NCBI RefSeq assembly: GCF_016811995.1
Contig: NZ_CP069159.1
Coordinates: forward strand, 1,612,001 to 1,676,000
DNA length: 64,000 bases
DNA from: Citrobacter sp. R56
GTDB taxonomy: Bacteria > Pseudomonadota > Gammaproteobacteria > Enterobacterales > Enterobacteriaceae
Direction: 5' to 3'
This document shows positions 52,352-61,505 of this stretch, piece after piece. Position 1 is the first letter of the stretch; the number at the start of each line of letters is the position of its first letter. A program made the position numbers and the translations under genes. The notes below the pieces were generated by a model. The model saw only the letters and a program-made list of their open reading frames with translations. It searched no databases and was not told the origin of the DNA.

Positions 52352-53352
52352 GCTACCTCCCGCATTTGGCGCAAACGTGCCAGTTCGGTGGCGTAGCGAG
52401 CAAAATCCAGCTGATTTACCGCATCCAGTTCTTGTTTCAGGTCCGGGGAGATAGCCCCAATACCGTTTAATGCGCCGCAAATCGCGGTCGCCATCGCGCC
52501 AATGGTGTCGGTGTCGCCGCCGAGGTTGGCGCAGAGAATGGCGCAACGATTCGGGTCGGTCTGCGCCAGCGCCACCATCGCGATGGCGCAGGGCACGGAT
52601 TCAATGGTGCTGGTGCCCGCCCCGACGACCTGGTAAAGCTGTTCGCTGGCGGATTCAACACCGTTGGTTTCACGAACGATCTTCAACGCCAGTTCCAGGC
52701 GGGCCGAGAGCGAAGCGCTAAAGGTGGTGATGCGTTTTTGCTGGGCGTGATGGGCGATGGCAGGCAGTGAGTCGACAATTCTCGCCCAGGACTCGCCATC
52801 AATCGCACGAGATATCGCCCACGCGACCACCACGGCACCCGCCACCGCGAGATCGGACTTATGTGTTGGACTGGAGGCCAACGCCACTTCATCGATAAAG
52901 GTATCCAGAGAATGGGTCGGCAACAGGCAGCCTAACGGTGAGACGCGCATCGCAGCACCGTTAGTGACGCCGTTGTTCTCAAGCTCAGCCACCGGTTTAC
53001 CGTTGCGGATGGCGTTAAGCGCAATTTTGGATGTTGGGCCCAGCACGTTTTTGTTGAAAGCATCGAAGCGTTCCGCCCACGCCAGAATGTTGCGTCCGAT
53101 CAGGTCAGGATTAATTTTCCCGTCACATTCGAGCAAGGCATCCGCCAGACACAGCGCCATGGAGGTATCGTCCGTAAACTCCGCACGATTAAAATAACAG
53201 GCGGCGTTGTTCTCCTCCGGGCCTGGCAGGAAGCGGTCAATCCAGCCAAAATGTGCTTTTACGCGCGTTCTTGGCCATAGCTCAGACGGCATTCCCATCG
53301 CATCTCCTAATACTTGCCCGTAAAGAGCGCCGAGAATACGTTCAGCTTTCAT
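52348..53352 (-). CDS. yegU: ADP-ribosylglycohydrolase-family protein YegU
   Basis: A 334-residue ADP-ribosylglycohydrolase fold protein. Two metal-binding motifs are visible, EFTDDTSMALCLADALLE and NLGGDTDTIGAMATAI, and the N-terminal GQVLGDAMGMPSEL is typical. It would cleave an N- or O-glycosidic ribosyl bond. It overlaps yegV and yegT by four bases each, so yegTUV is one tightly coupled operon. Confidence 0.94.
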   Translation of the reverse strand: MKAERILGALYGQVLGDAMGMPSELWPRTRVKAHFGWIDRFLPGPEENNAACYFNRAEFTDDTSMALCLADALLECDGKINPDLIGRNILAWAERFDAFNKNVLGPTSKIALNAIRNGKPVAELENNGVTNGAAMRVSPLGCLLPTHSLDTFIDEVALASSPTHKSDLAVAGAVVVAWAISRAIDGESWARIVDSLPAIAHHAQQKRITTFSASLSARLELALKIVRETNGVESASEQLYQVVGAGTSTIESVPCAIAMVALAQTDPNRCAILCANLGGDTDTIGAMATAICGALNGIGAISPDLKQELDAVNQLDFARYATELARLRQMREVA

Positions 53353-54626
53353 TTTACTTCCCCTTTTGTCAGTGCAATATCGCGATCGTCCACGTTAATC
53401 GCGGTGATTTCCTTATCGGATTCGCGAAAGAAAATCATAAACAGGACGGCAATCACCGCGATCATCACCGCGCCAAATGTCCACATTCCCGCCCAGTTGA
53501 AGGTGAGGCCGTTTACAGGCTCTTTATACGCAAACATCTTTTCCATCATCATGCCGCCGAGGCGGTAGCCCAGCAGACTGCCAAACCCCTGACAGCAGAG
53601 CGTAATCAGACCCTGAGCCGCCGTACGCATATGAACGGGCGCTTTTTTGTCGACATAGATGTAGGCCGTCACGTAGTAGAAATCGTAACTCACCCCATGA
53701 AGCAGAATGCCGAGGAACAGCAGGGCGTAAGTGAAGTATTCCTCTGCGCCGCCGTAAATAAAGAATCCGTAGCGAATGGCAGCGGTGATAAGACCAAGTA
53801 ACAGAACCTTTTTAATACCAAAGCGTTTGGTAAAGAAAGGCAATGCCAGCATAAAGAAGATTTCAGAGAACTGCCCAAGCGTCATCCAGCCGGTCGCATT
53901 CTGCATACCCACTTCCGTCAGATAGCCATTGGCGAAGATGTAGTAAAACGCTAGCGGCATGGCAAACAGGAATGAACAGAAGAAGAAGACCAGAAAGTTT
54001 TTATCACGCAGCAGGATCAACGCGTCCAGACCCAGCATCACTTTGAGATCCAGCTTGCCGGTACTTTTTGGCGGCGTATCCGGCAGGAAGAGGGCAAAGA
54101 CGCCCAGCAACGCCGAACTGCCCGCGGTGATAAGCAACGGAATATTGGTCGGCGAGATATCGCTGTAACCCAGCATCTGCGGTAAGAATCCGCAGGCAAG
54201 GCCTGAGGCTATCCAGCCGATCGTTCCCATGACGCGGATGCGCGGAAAGTCGCTTTCAACGTCCCCTACGTTGGAAAACGCAATGCTGTTGGTCAACGCG
54301 ATGGTCGGCATATAGGTGAGCGAGTAGGCCAACAGCAGCGGGAAGAAGCCGGAAAATGTGGTTTGCTGCGCGGCAAAATACATCAACACGGCGCCTGCAA
54401 ACATCAGTACGGCTAACACTTTTTGCGCGGAGAAAAAGCGGTCAGTTAACGAGCCGACGAGGATAGGGGAAAGGATGGCGGCGATGGCGGTGCATGCGTA
54501 AGACCAGCCGATTTCACCAGCGGTAAAACCACTTTTACTGAGCCACAACCACAAAGGGACGAACCAGGCGCCCCAGATAAACCATTCAACAAACATCATG
54601 AACGACAGCTTCACTGTAGTTTTCAT
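53349..54626 (-). CDS. yegT: Nucleoside:H+ symporter-family transporter YegT
   Basis: A 425-residue twelve-helix MFS transporter of the NupG/XapB group, equal in length to E. coli YegT. Conserved pieces are FVEWFIWGAWFVPLW, RIRVMGTIGWIASG and HGVSYDFYYVTAYIYVD. The start MKTTVKLSFMMF follows AAGGA. It is the first gene of yegTUV and would import the ribosyl substrate handled by YegU and YegV. Confidence 0.95.
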   Translation of the reverse strand: MKTTVKLSFMMFVEWFIWGAWFVPLWLWLSKSGFTAGEIGWSYACTAIAAILSPILVGSLTDRFFSAQKVLAVLMFAGAVLMYFAAQQTTFSGFFPLLLAYSLTYMPTIALTNSIAFSNVGDVESDFPRIRVMGTIGWIASGLACGFLPQMLGYSDISPTNIPLLITAGSSALLGVFALFLPDTPPKSTGKLDLKVMLGLDALILLRDKNFLVFFFCSFLFAMPLAFYYIFANGYLTEVGMQNATGWMTLGQFSEIFFMLALPFFTKRFGIKKVLLLGLITAAIRYGFFIYGGAEEYFTYALLFLGILLHGVSYDFYYVTAYIYVDKKAPVHMRTAAQGLITLCCQGFGSLLGYRLGGMMMEKMFAYKEPVNGLTFNWAGMWTFGAVMIAVIAVLFMIFFRESDKEITAINVDDRDIALTKGEVK

Positions 54627-54878
54627 CTTTAAATCCTTCATGACAGGTAAGGTACGCTCAGACACTACCATTAAATAATACCTTTAAAATACCTTTGAGC
54701 TGCAAATTTGACCGCTGTAACACTTTTTCGTACGTGAATCGTGCCAGCCGATAGCGCTGAAAAGTGCCTTAAAGTTGGAAAAAATGCCCACCTGATACCA
54801 GGCTTATGGCTGCCCGCAAAAAGGCGGGTCAGGATAATACACACTCCGATACGCAATCGGAATGACGGGAGCATAGCT

Positions 54879-55931
54879 ATGACTGATATTGCGCAGTTGC
54901 TTGGCAAAGATGCCGACAGCCTTTTACAGCATCGTTGTATGACCATTCCTTCTGATCAACTTTATCTGCCCGGACATGACTACGTTGACCGCGTGATGGT
55001 TGATAATAATCGCCCGCCTGCTGTCCTTCGTAACATGCAGACGCTGTACAACACCGGGCGTCTGGCAGGCACCGGGTATCTCTCCATTTTGCCTGTCGAT
55101 CAGGGGGTAGAACACTCTGCCGGGGCGTCCTTTGCGGCGAATCCACTTTATTTTGATCCGAAGAACATTGTGGAACTGGCGATTGAGGCGGGCTGTAACT
55201 GTGTGGCCTCCACTTACGGCGTACTGGCGTCGGTTTCACGACGTTATGCGCACCGCATACCGTTCCTCGTGAAACTCAACCACAACGAGACGCTGAGTTA
55301 CCCCAATACCTTTGACCAAACGTTGTATGCCAGTGTCGAGCAGGCATTCAATATGGGCGCGGTGGCGGTCGGCGCAACCATCTATTTTGGTTCGGAAGAG
55401 TCGCGCCGCCAGATTGAAGAGATCTCAGCAGCTTTTGAGCGTGCGCATGAGCTGGGAATGGTAACCGTGCTCTGGGCGTATCTGCGCAATTCAGCCTTCA
55501 AGAAAGACGGCGTGGATTACCATGTGTCTGCTGACCTGACCGGGCAGGCCAACCACCTGGCGGCCACCATTGGTGCGGACATCGTCAAACAGAAAATGGC
55601 GGAAAACAACGGCGGCTATAAAGCGGTTAACTTCGGCTATACCGACGATCGTGTCTACAGCAAGCTGACCAGCGATAACCCCATCGATTTAGTGCGTTAC
55701 CAACTGGCGAACTGCTACATGGGGCGTGCGGGGCTGATTAACTCCGGTGGTGCCGCAGGAGGAGAGACCGATCTCAGTGATGCCGTACGCACTGCAGTTA
55801 TCAATAAACGTGCAGGCGGCATGGGCCTGATTCTGGGGCGCAAAGCCTTCAAGAAATCGATGGCGGACGGCGTGAAATTGATCAATGCCGTACAGGATGT
55901 CTATCTGGACAGTAAAGTGACCATCGCTTGA
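54879..55931 (+). CDS. fbaB: Class I fructose-bisphosphate aldolase (DhnA type)
   Basis: A 350-residue archaeal-type class I aldolase that splits fructose-1,6-bisphosphate in glycolysis and gluconeogenesis through a Schiff-base Lys. Conserved stretches are [29 protein letters not shown] and [12 protein letters not shown]. The start [15 protein letters not shown] equals E. coli FbaB. It is divergent from yegT and convergent with yegS. Confidence 0.97.
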   Translation: MTDIAQLLGKDADSLLQHRCMTIPSDQLYLPGHDYVDRVMVDNNRPPAVLRNMQTLYNTGRLAGTGYLSILPVDQGVEHSAGASFAANPLYFDPKNIVELAIEAGCNCVASTYGVLASVSRRYAHRIPFLVKLNHNETLSYPNTFDQTLYASVEQAFNMGAVAVGATIYFGSEESRRQIEEISAAFERAHELGMVTVLWAYLRNSAFKKDGVDYHVSADLTGQANHLAATIGADIVKQKMAENNGGYKAVNFGYTDDRVYSKLTSDNPIDLVRYQLANCYMGRAGLINSGGAAGGETDLSDAVRTAVINKRAGGMGLILGRKAFKKSMADGVKLINAVQDVYLDSKVTIA

Positions 55932-55938
55932 TGTCACG

Positions 55939-55969
55939 CATTCCTCTCTCTCTCTGTGGGAGAGGAATG
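55939..55969. terminator. Hairpin between convergent fbaB and yegS
   Basis: CATTCCTCTC and GAGAGGAATG form a ten-base-pair stem. The T-run is poor, so efficiency is uncertain. Confidence 0.55.
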
Positions 55970-55981
55970 TTCTCCATGACT

Positions 55982-56881
55982 TCAGCGAAGCAAAGGACAG
56001 TCTGGCGGTAAGCGGCAGCGCAATGCGGCGGGCAGGATCTCAATGTGAAACTGTTGACCGCTGAGCGGTTCGCCATCCAGGTTAAAGGTTATTTCGTGCG
56101 GTGCCTGAATATCAAACCACGATGAAGTGCCGTCGATGATGTTCGGGTTTTCCTCGGGTTGTTTCAGCGTCGATAACAACGCAGGGAGGAGTTCTTCGCC
56201 CGTGAAGATCCGCAACTGTAAAAGACCATCATTAATGAGCGCATCCGGGCAGAGCTGTTGTCCGCCGCCAGCCTGACGGCCATTTCCAATACCAATGACC
56301 AGCGCGTCGCCTTGCCACTGAAAGTTCTCGCCCCGGATTTCGCACCGGTCAGGTTTAAGGGCATCCATCCGCATTAACCCATGAATAAGGTACGACACGC
56401 CGCCCAGCGCCGCTTTCAGTTTTTCTGGCGTTTCGGTCGTGATCCGCGTACCGAATCCGCCGGTCGCCATATTAATAAAACAGGTTTTATCATTGACCTG
56501 CGCCATATCGATTTCCACCGCAGAACCGGCGATGGCCAGCTTGAGGGCGTTGTCCAGCGCATCAGGAATCCCCGCGCTGGTGGCGAAATCATTGGCGGTG
56601 CCCAGCGGTAAAATCCCCAGGGCAGGGACGTTTGCCCCCTGACACTGGAAGAGCGCGGTAGACACTTCATTGATCGTGCCGTCACCGCCCCCCGCGATAA
56701 CGGTCTCAACGCCTAACCGGCGGGCCTCTTCGACATAACGTTGCGCGTCGCCCTTTTCCCAGGTGACACGAACATGGATATCTACGCCTTCGTTACGCAG
56801 CAACGCAATGGCTTCGCGCAGAAGTGGGTTGTCTGCACTTTTACCATTCAGGATCAGTAAGCTGGCGGGGAATTTTGCCAT
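55982..56881 (-). CDS. yegS: Lipid kinase YegS
   Basis: A 299-residue diacylglycerol-kinase-fold lipid kinase. The nucleotide loop [14 protein letters not shown] and the conserved [14 protein letters not shown] are present; E. coli YegS phosphorylates phosphatidylglycerol in vitro. Length equals E. coli. To its right in K-12 come yegR and ogrK, whereas here a new island starts. Confidence 0.95.
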   Translation of the reverse strand: MAKFPASLLILNGKSADNPLLREAIALLRNEGVDIHVRVTWEKGDAQRYVEEARRLGVETVIAGGGDGTINEVSTALFQCQGANVPALGILPLGTANDFATSAGIPDALDNALKLAIAGSAVEIDMAQVNDKTCFINMATGGFGTRITTETPEKLKAALGGVSYLIHGLMRMDALKPDRCEIRGENFQWQGDALVIGIGNGRQAGGGQQLCPDALINDGLLQLRIFTGEELLPALLSTLKQPEENPNIIDGTSSWFDIQAPHEITFNLDGEPLSGQQFHIEILPAALRCRLPPDCPLLR

Positions 56882-57229
56882 CCGTTATCTGCCTTTTTCA
56901 TTAATCTGTTGAAAGTGTAGAGCAGAACGGGAAAGAGAGGTTCAGAACAGGATGAAATACCGATGCGTTGTGCAGGGGGGCAGCAGCCCATGCTGCGCAA
57001 TCTTGTCTGGTAGAGTTGATGGCGTTCTACATGTATTTGCAGTACCAGAGAATGATAACACCCGTGAAATAGCGGCCTTTTAACGGGTTTATCACAGACT
57101 CCTGCCAGAAAAGATTCGTTCAGACTAACAGCCGCCAGATCTTTACAGTCACTCCGATCGTGCCAGCGAATGCCCCAAAACCCACCTTGGCTCACATTTC
57201 TATCATGTAAATTTCATATAGCTTGTTTT
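56882..57229. other. Intergenic segment at the left boundary of the island
   Basis: About 350 bases with no supportable gene, between yegS and the first island operon. I see no tRNA, insertion-sequence end or copy of the attachment core found at 63917, so the left junction is not marked. Confidence 0.5.
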
Positions 57230-57264
57230 CGTGCATTGACTTGCACGAATTCGTGCAGTAAAAA
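57230..57264 (+). promoter_or_regulatory. Promoter with palindromic operator of the permease/oxidoreductase operon
   Basis: The order is CGTGCA, -35 TTGACT (57236-57241), the perfect palindrome TGCACGAATTCGTGCA (57242-57257), then a -10-like TAAAAA at 57259. The palindrome fills the spacer, so a bound repressor would block RNA polymerase. The three CGTGCA/TGCACG half-sites suggest cooperative binding. The same architecture recurs at 61438. Confidence 0.8.
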
Positions 57265-57318
57265 TTTAAACTCATGGTTAACATTACTGTAACTATCTAC
57301 GCGGCACGGGAGCATACT

Positions 57319-58785
57319 ATGACCAGTAATCGGCCCCAGCATGGGCAAGACGTTGGTTTACAAAAGAATTCGATAGGGCTGGGAACTGTTCTGATGCAAA
57401 GTATTGCTCAGATTGCTCCTGCAGTTGGCATTTTGACAACAATTGCTTTCAATACCCAACAGGCTGGAATAAGCGCACCTTCGGCTTATATTTTTGCCTT
57501 TATCATTGGTCTGATCGTCGCGATTTCGCTGGCACAACTTGGTAAACACTTTCCGTCTGCCGGTGGATTTTATACTTACGTCAGCGGAACTGTCGGACCC
57601 AGTGCGGGTTTTATTGTCGGGTGGATGTATTCATGGATTGTTGCCCTGATTCCCGGAGGTCTGTCAGCATATACCGGATTTGTAATCCAGACAGAGCTTG
57701 CAAAAAATTACGGTATTAATATTCCATGGCAGGTAGTCTCCTTTTTCATTTTAATTATGGTGGGAACTATTGCGTATAAAGGAATTAAAACCTCGGGTAA
57801 AATCCTGACCATACTTTCTCTTGTAGAAATGCTGATTCTTGCTGGTCTTGCATTCAGCGGATTACTATCACCGGGAGAAGGTGGCGTGTCATTCGAAGGT
57901 TTTCTCCCGACGGGGAGTCCTACCCCACATGGTTTCTTCCTGGCTGTAGTGTTGTCAATCTTTGCATTTACAGGCTGGGAGGGGGCTGCAGCGGTTGCTG
58001 AAGAAGCTCGCAATCCGCGCAAAGTCATTCCTCAGGCGATTATTGGTTCACTGATTTTATTGGGGATCTTCTACGTCTTCTGCGCGTGGGGGATCCAGAC
58101 CGGCTGGGGCATCGCTCACACGGATACCCTGGGTTCATCTGATAACCCGGCGTTGATTGTTGCACATCGCCTGTGGGGACCCGCCTGGATTCTGGTTCTG
58201 CTGGCGTTGCTTAACTCCGGTATTGCGGTCTGTATCGCCTGTACGGTCGACGCAACACGCAACTGGTACGCGATGGCCCGTTCGGAAACGATGCCTAAAG
58301 CGCTGAACAAAGTGCATCCAAAGCACCATACGCCTCACGTCGCTATCATTACGCAGACCTGCTTAAGCCTGATTGTCTGTCTTGTATTTGGTACTCTCAT
58401 CGCACCGGATGTAGTGCTATTTATGCTTGGCACTCTGGCGACCATCATCTATGTGTTTGTGTATATCATGGGTAATATTGGTATTATTCGCTTCTTCACT
58501 CAGGTAAAAAGAAACGAACTCAATATTATTACCCATATAGTGTTCCCTATAATTTCAAGCATTGCTTTAATCTGCGTGCTTTATTATTCTCTCTGGCCAC
58601 TACCAGCGCCGCCTGTCGGATATGCACCAATAGCCTTCGCCGTCATTCTTTTTGTTGGGCTGTGGAGATTGTTCAAATTGAAACGTAGCGAAAACCGTCG
58701 TTGGGAAGTCCTTTCTCAATATGTTGTTGAAAATGACGTTTCAGAATCTTCTCAGGTTATGACGAAGCCTCTGATATCAAAGTAA
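57319..58785 (+). CDS. APC-superfamily permease
   Basis: A 488-residue amino acid/amine permease with about twelve to fourteen hydrophobic helices. The N-terminus GLGTVLMQSIAQIAPAVGIL and the loop TGWEGAAAVAEEARNPRKVI are typical of the APC superfamily. The ATG at 57319 is chosen because GGGAG lies seven bases upstream; an ATG at 57274 lacks such a site. It is first of an operon with the oxidoreductase 16 bases later. An APC-type importer also occurs in the fructoselysine (frl) system. The actual substrate is unknown. Confidence 0.85.
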   Translation: MTSNRPQHGQDVGLQKNSIGLGTVLMQSIAQIAPAVGILTTIAFNTQQAGISAPSAYIFAFIIGLIVAISLAQLGKHFPSAGGFYTYVSGTVGPSAGFIVGWMYSWIVALIPGGLSAYTGFVIQTELAKNYGINIPWQVVSFFILIMVGTIAYKGIKTSGKILTILSLVEMLILAGLAFSGLLSPGEGGVSFEGFLPTGSPTPHGFFLAVVLSIFAFTGWEGAAAVAEEARNPRKVIPQAIIGSLILLGIFYVFCAWGIQTGWGIAHTDTLGSSDNPALIVAHRLWGPAWILVLLALLNSGIAVCIACTVDATRNWYAMARSETMPKALNKVHPKHHTPHVAIITQTCLSLIVCLVFGTLIAPDVVLFMLGTLATIIYVFVYIMGNIGIIRFFTQVKRNELNIITHIVFPIISSIALICVLYYSLWPLPAPPVGYAPIAFAVILFVGLWRLFKLKRSENRRWEVLSQYVVENDVSESSQVMTKPLISK

Positions 58786-58801
58786 TTCATTAGGTAATCT
58801 T

Positions 58802-60403
58802 ATGTCTAAGCAGAAACAAATGTACGATTATATTATTGTTGGTGCGGGATCAGCAGGTTGCGTTATGGCTAACCGCTTGAGCGAAAATAAAAATGTCAAC
58901 GTGTGCCTGATTGAGGCAGGTCCTCGTGACAACAGTATTTTTATTAAAATGCCTGCGGCACTGACTTTTCCGATTGAAAGTGATGTGTACAACTGGAAAT
59001 TTGAAAGTGAGCCGGAGCCAGAACTTGGCGGTCGCAGAGTCGGGCAGGCCCGGGGGCGTTGCCTCGGGGGCAGTTCGTCTATAAATGGCATGGTACATGT
59101 CCGTGGTCATAAAAAAGATTATGACAGTTGGAAAAAGTTTGGAATTCAAGGTTGGGATTTTGAAGACTGTTTGCCCTTTTTTAAAAAAATGGAAAGTTTT
59201 GAAGGGGGTAAAGATCCGCAGCGAGGCGGATCAGGCCCGATAACCGTGACGCGTAGTAAGGCAGAACATCCTCTTTACCAGACTTTTCTAGAGGCTGGTC
59301 AGCAGCACGGACTGCCAAATGCGGGTGACTACAACAGTGGTGATCAGGCGGGTGTTCACGTAACGCAGGCAACTATCCGAAACGGCATTCGTTGCAGCTC
59401 CAGCTTAGCTTATCTCAAGCCTGCTGCAGAAAGGGAGAACCTCACGGTCATGGTGGGGTGTCTGGTCGAAAAGGTAAATGTCGCCGGAACGGTTGCCACG
59501 GGTGTGACATTAGTGCAGAACGGTGAGCGCAAGACTCTTCATGCAGGGCGAGAAGTCATTCTGTGCGCTGGTACTATAGGCACGCCGCACATTCTCATGC
59601 TGTCGGGGATTGGCAATACCGATGCGTTTAAAACGTTTGGAATTGCTCCTGTAGCCCATCTGCCGGGGGTTGGCTCTGATCTTCAGGACCATGTCGTAGC
59701 GCCATTGCGTTTTCAGTCGCCTTCTGGTGTTTCCATCGTCAAACAACTGAATACACTGGGCAGGTTAAAGTTAGGTGCGGAATGGACTCTGTTCAAAACT
59801 GGCCTGGGAGCCACAAATTTCTTTGAAGTAGGGGCATTTTTCGCAAGCAGCAGTGATGTTGATTACATCAATATGCAGCATGAGTTTTTGCCTTTCCTTG
59901 CAGACTTCCAGTCAGGAAAAGTGAATATTGCCGACGGTTTTCAGTATTTTGTCAGCCAGATGCGACCGTATAGTCGAGGCAGCATCACGCTTAATACGGC
60001 GAATCCGAAAGATAAACCTGCAATTCGTTTTAATTATCTCAGCGACAGACGCGATGTCCGCGAAATGATTGATGGCATCCGTAAGACGCTGGAAATGGCT
60101 CACCAGCCTGCATGGTCCCGCTACCGTGGGAAAGCGGTCGATACGCCAAATGTTGATGCAACGGATGCAGAACTGGAAAAATGGCTCCGAATTGTGGCCA
60201 ACACCGAACACCATCCAACCAGTACATGTAGAATGGGGACGGATGCAATGGCGGTAACGGACGGTCAGGGGCGGGTTCATCAGCTTTCCGGATTACGTAT
60301 TGTAGACGGCTCAATTTTGCCTCAAATACCAACCGCGAATATTAATGCGCCAATTATCATGGTAGCGGAGAAGATCGCATCCACGATGATTCATCAGAAC
60401 TGA
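58802..60403 (+). CDS. GMC-family FAD-dependent alcohol/choline-type oxidoreductase
   Basis: A 533-residue GMC oxidoreductase. The FAD Rossmann motif is YIIVGAGSAGCVMANRL, followed by GRCLGGSSSINGMVHVRG and GTIGTPHILMLSGIG. The catalytic pair expected for the family is visible: His471 (HHPTSTCRMG) and Asn515 (NINAPIIMVAEK), 44 residues apart as in choline oxidase. It oxidises a primary or secondary alcohol to aldehyde or ketone. No signal peptide is seen. Related enzymes are choline dehydrogenase and AlkJ; no adjacent aldehyde dehydrogenase is present. Confidence 0.88.
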   Translation: MSKQKQMYDYIIVGAGSAGCVMANRLSENKNVNVCLIEAGPRDNSIFIKMPAALTFPIESDVYNWKFESEPEPELGGRRVGQARGRCLGGSSSINGMVHVRGHKKDYDSWKKFGIQGWDFEDCLPFFKKMESFEGGKDPQRGGSGPITVTRSKAEHPLYQTFLEAGQQHGLPNAGDYNSGDQAGVHVTQATIRNGIRCSSSLAYLKPAAERENLTVMVGCLVEKVNVAGTVATGVTLVQNGERKTLHAGREVILCAGTIGTPHILMLSGIGNTDAFKTFGIAPVAHLPGVGSDLQDHVVAPLRFQSPSGVSIVKQLNTLGRLKLGAEWTLFKTGLGATNFFEVGAFFASSSDVDYINMQHEFLPFLADFQSGKVNIADGFQYFVSQMRPYSRGSITLNTANPKDKPAIRFNYLSDRRDVREMIDGIRKTLEMAHQPAWSRYRGKAVDTPNVDATDAELEKWLRIVANTEHHPTSTCRMGTDAMAVTDGQGRVHQLSGLRIVDGSILPQIPTANINAPIIMVAEKIASTMIHQN

Positions 60404-60428
60404 TTAAGCCCCCGTCAAATGGGATTCC

Positions 60429-60458
60429 CTCCCCAGGTCACTCATAGGGTCTGGGGAG
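60429..60458. terminator. Hairpin between the oxidoreductase gene and convergent DeoR gene
   Basis: CTCCCCAG and CTGGGGAG form an eight-base-pair stem with a 14-base loop in the 142-base convergent gap. No T-run follows, so it may not terminate efficiently. Confidence 0.45.
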
Positions 60459-60545
60459 ATATCCTGAAAATGGTAACCCTTGCAGAGGTTATTCATCGCG
60501 TAAAGAGTGATCCGAAAAATAGTAAAACTGATTACTGAGAAGATA

Positions 60546-61304
60546 TCAGCCTACTATTACGATTTTATCGTTAAACTGATCAGGGTATTTTTCAGTTTTC
60601 TTTTTATCCGTAATTATCATATCGACACTTTCAAGCCCACATACATGCGACAGAGCTCTATAGCCAATTTTAGATGAATCTGCCAGAACAACTTTTTTCC
60701 TTGCCGCGTTTAAAATTGCTTTCTTAGTCGGTATTTCTATGGCGTTTACGTTAGTAATACCTGCCTCCGCGTGCACCCCTTCAGCACCCATAAATGCCCA
60801 GTCAGCAAAGACTTCGCCAAATTTACGCGTTGTATCAGGACCGACTAGCGTGTAGGAACTGCCTACAATGGAGCCCCCGGTGACAATAAGGTTTATGGCA
60901 GGATACTGGCAAAGTAACATGGCTATATTCAGATCATTAGTAATGACAGTGAGATCTTTTTTTAATGCGAGAGCAACAGCCAGTTCATAAACAGTAGAAC
61001 CATTGTCCAGTATCACTGAGTCGCCATCAGCGACAAGTGAAGCCGCATATTTACCAATCGCAATCTTCTGCTCATGATGCCGGGATTTACGAATATTATA
61101 GGGGGTATCTTGCCCTTCAGTAGAAAGAACCGGCAATACACCACCATGAGTCCGGATGATTTTTCCTGCTTTTTCCAGCGCGATGAGATCCCTTCTTACT
61201 GTGGAGCTATCAACATTGAATTGCTCAGCAAGTTGATTCGCGTTGAGGTAACCTGTTGAAACAAGCATTGAAAGAATCGTTTCCCGCCTTGTTTTCGTCA
61301 GCAT
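60546..61304 (-). CDS. DeoR/GlpR-type repressor of the island
   Basis: A 252-residue DeoR-family regulator. The helix-turn-helix is LNANQLAEQFNVDSSTVRRD, and the sugar-phosphate-sensing domain has DNGSTVYELAVAL, GAEGVHAEAGITN and ADSSKIGYRA. The ATG at 61304 lies behind GGGGGAAGG. The gene is divergent from the SIS/ROK operon and convergent with the permease/oxidoreductase operon, and matching operators precede both. DeoR proteins usually respond to a phosphorylated sugar, which fits the kinase in the regulon. Confidence 0.9.
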   Translation of the reverse strand: MLTKTRRETILSMLVSTGYLNANQLAEQFNVDSSTVRRDLIALEKAGKIIRTHGGVLPVLSTEGQDTPYNIRKSRHHEQKIAIGKYAASLVADGDSVILDNGSTVYELAVALALKKDLTVITNDLNIAMLLCQYPAINLIVTGGSIVGSSYTLVGPDTTRKFGEVFADWAFMGAEGVHAEAGITNVNAIEIPTKKAILNAARKKVVLADSSKIGYRALSHVCGLESVDMIITDKKKTEKYPDQFNDKIVIVG

Positions 61305-61437
61305 TTCCTTCCCCCTACACATTTAATTGCAGTCGATTTTATCATGAAACCTGGAAAAAACACCGCCAACTTCATAAGAATCATTAGCTTATTTATCTAT
61401 GTCTTAAAAATGCAACCGGCGTCACATGAATTATATC

Positions 61438-61471
61438 GCGCATTGACATGCACGATATCGTGCATATAGAT
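61438..61471 (+). promoter_or_regulatory. Promoter with palindromic operator of the SIS/ROK operon
   Basis: The -35 is a perfect TTGACA (61443-61448), directly followed by the perfect palindrome TGCACGATATCGTGCA (61449-61464) and a -10-like TATAGA at 61465. A further partial half-site GCGCA precedes the -35. The layout is the same as at 57230, differing mainly in the four central bases. Confidence 0.82.
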
Positions 61472-61505
61472 TATTTGTGTCATTCACATTAAATCTGAGG
61501 TGGTT

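Noticed and set aside
52352-52546. A 65-codon N-terminal extension of yegV
   Set aside because: The extension is Arg-rich and opposite/out of frame to the yegU C-terminus; the ATGA-coupled start at 52351 matches E. coli YegV.
56854-57195. A 113-codon minus-strand frame upstream of yegS
   Set aside because: It overlaps the yegS start in another frame, is rich in Cys, His and Arg, and has no visible ribosome-binding site.
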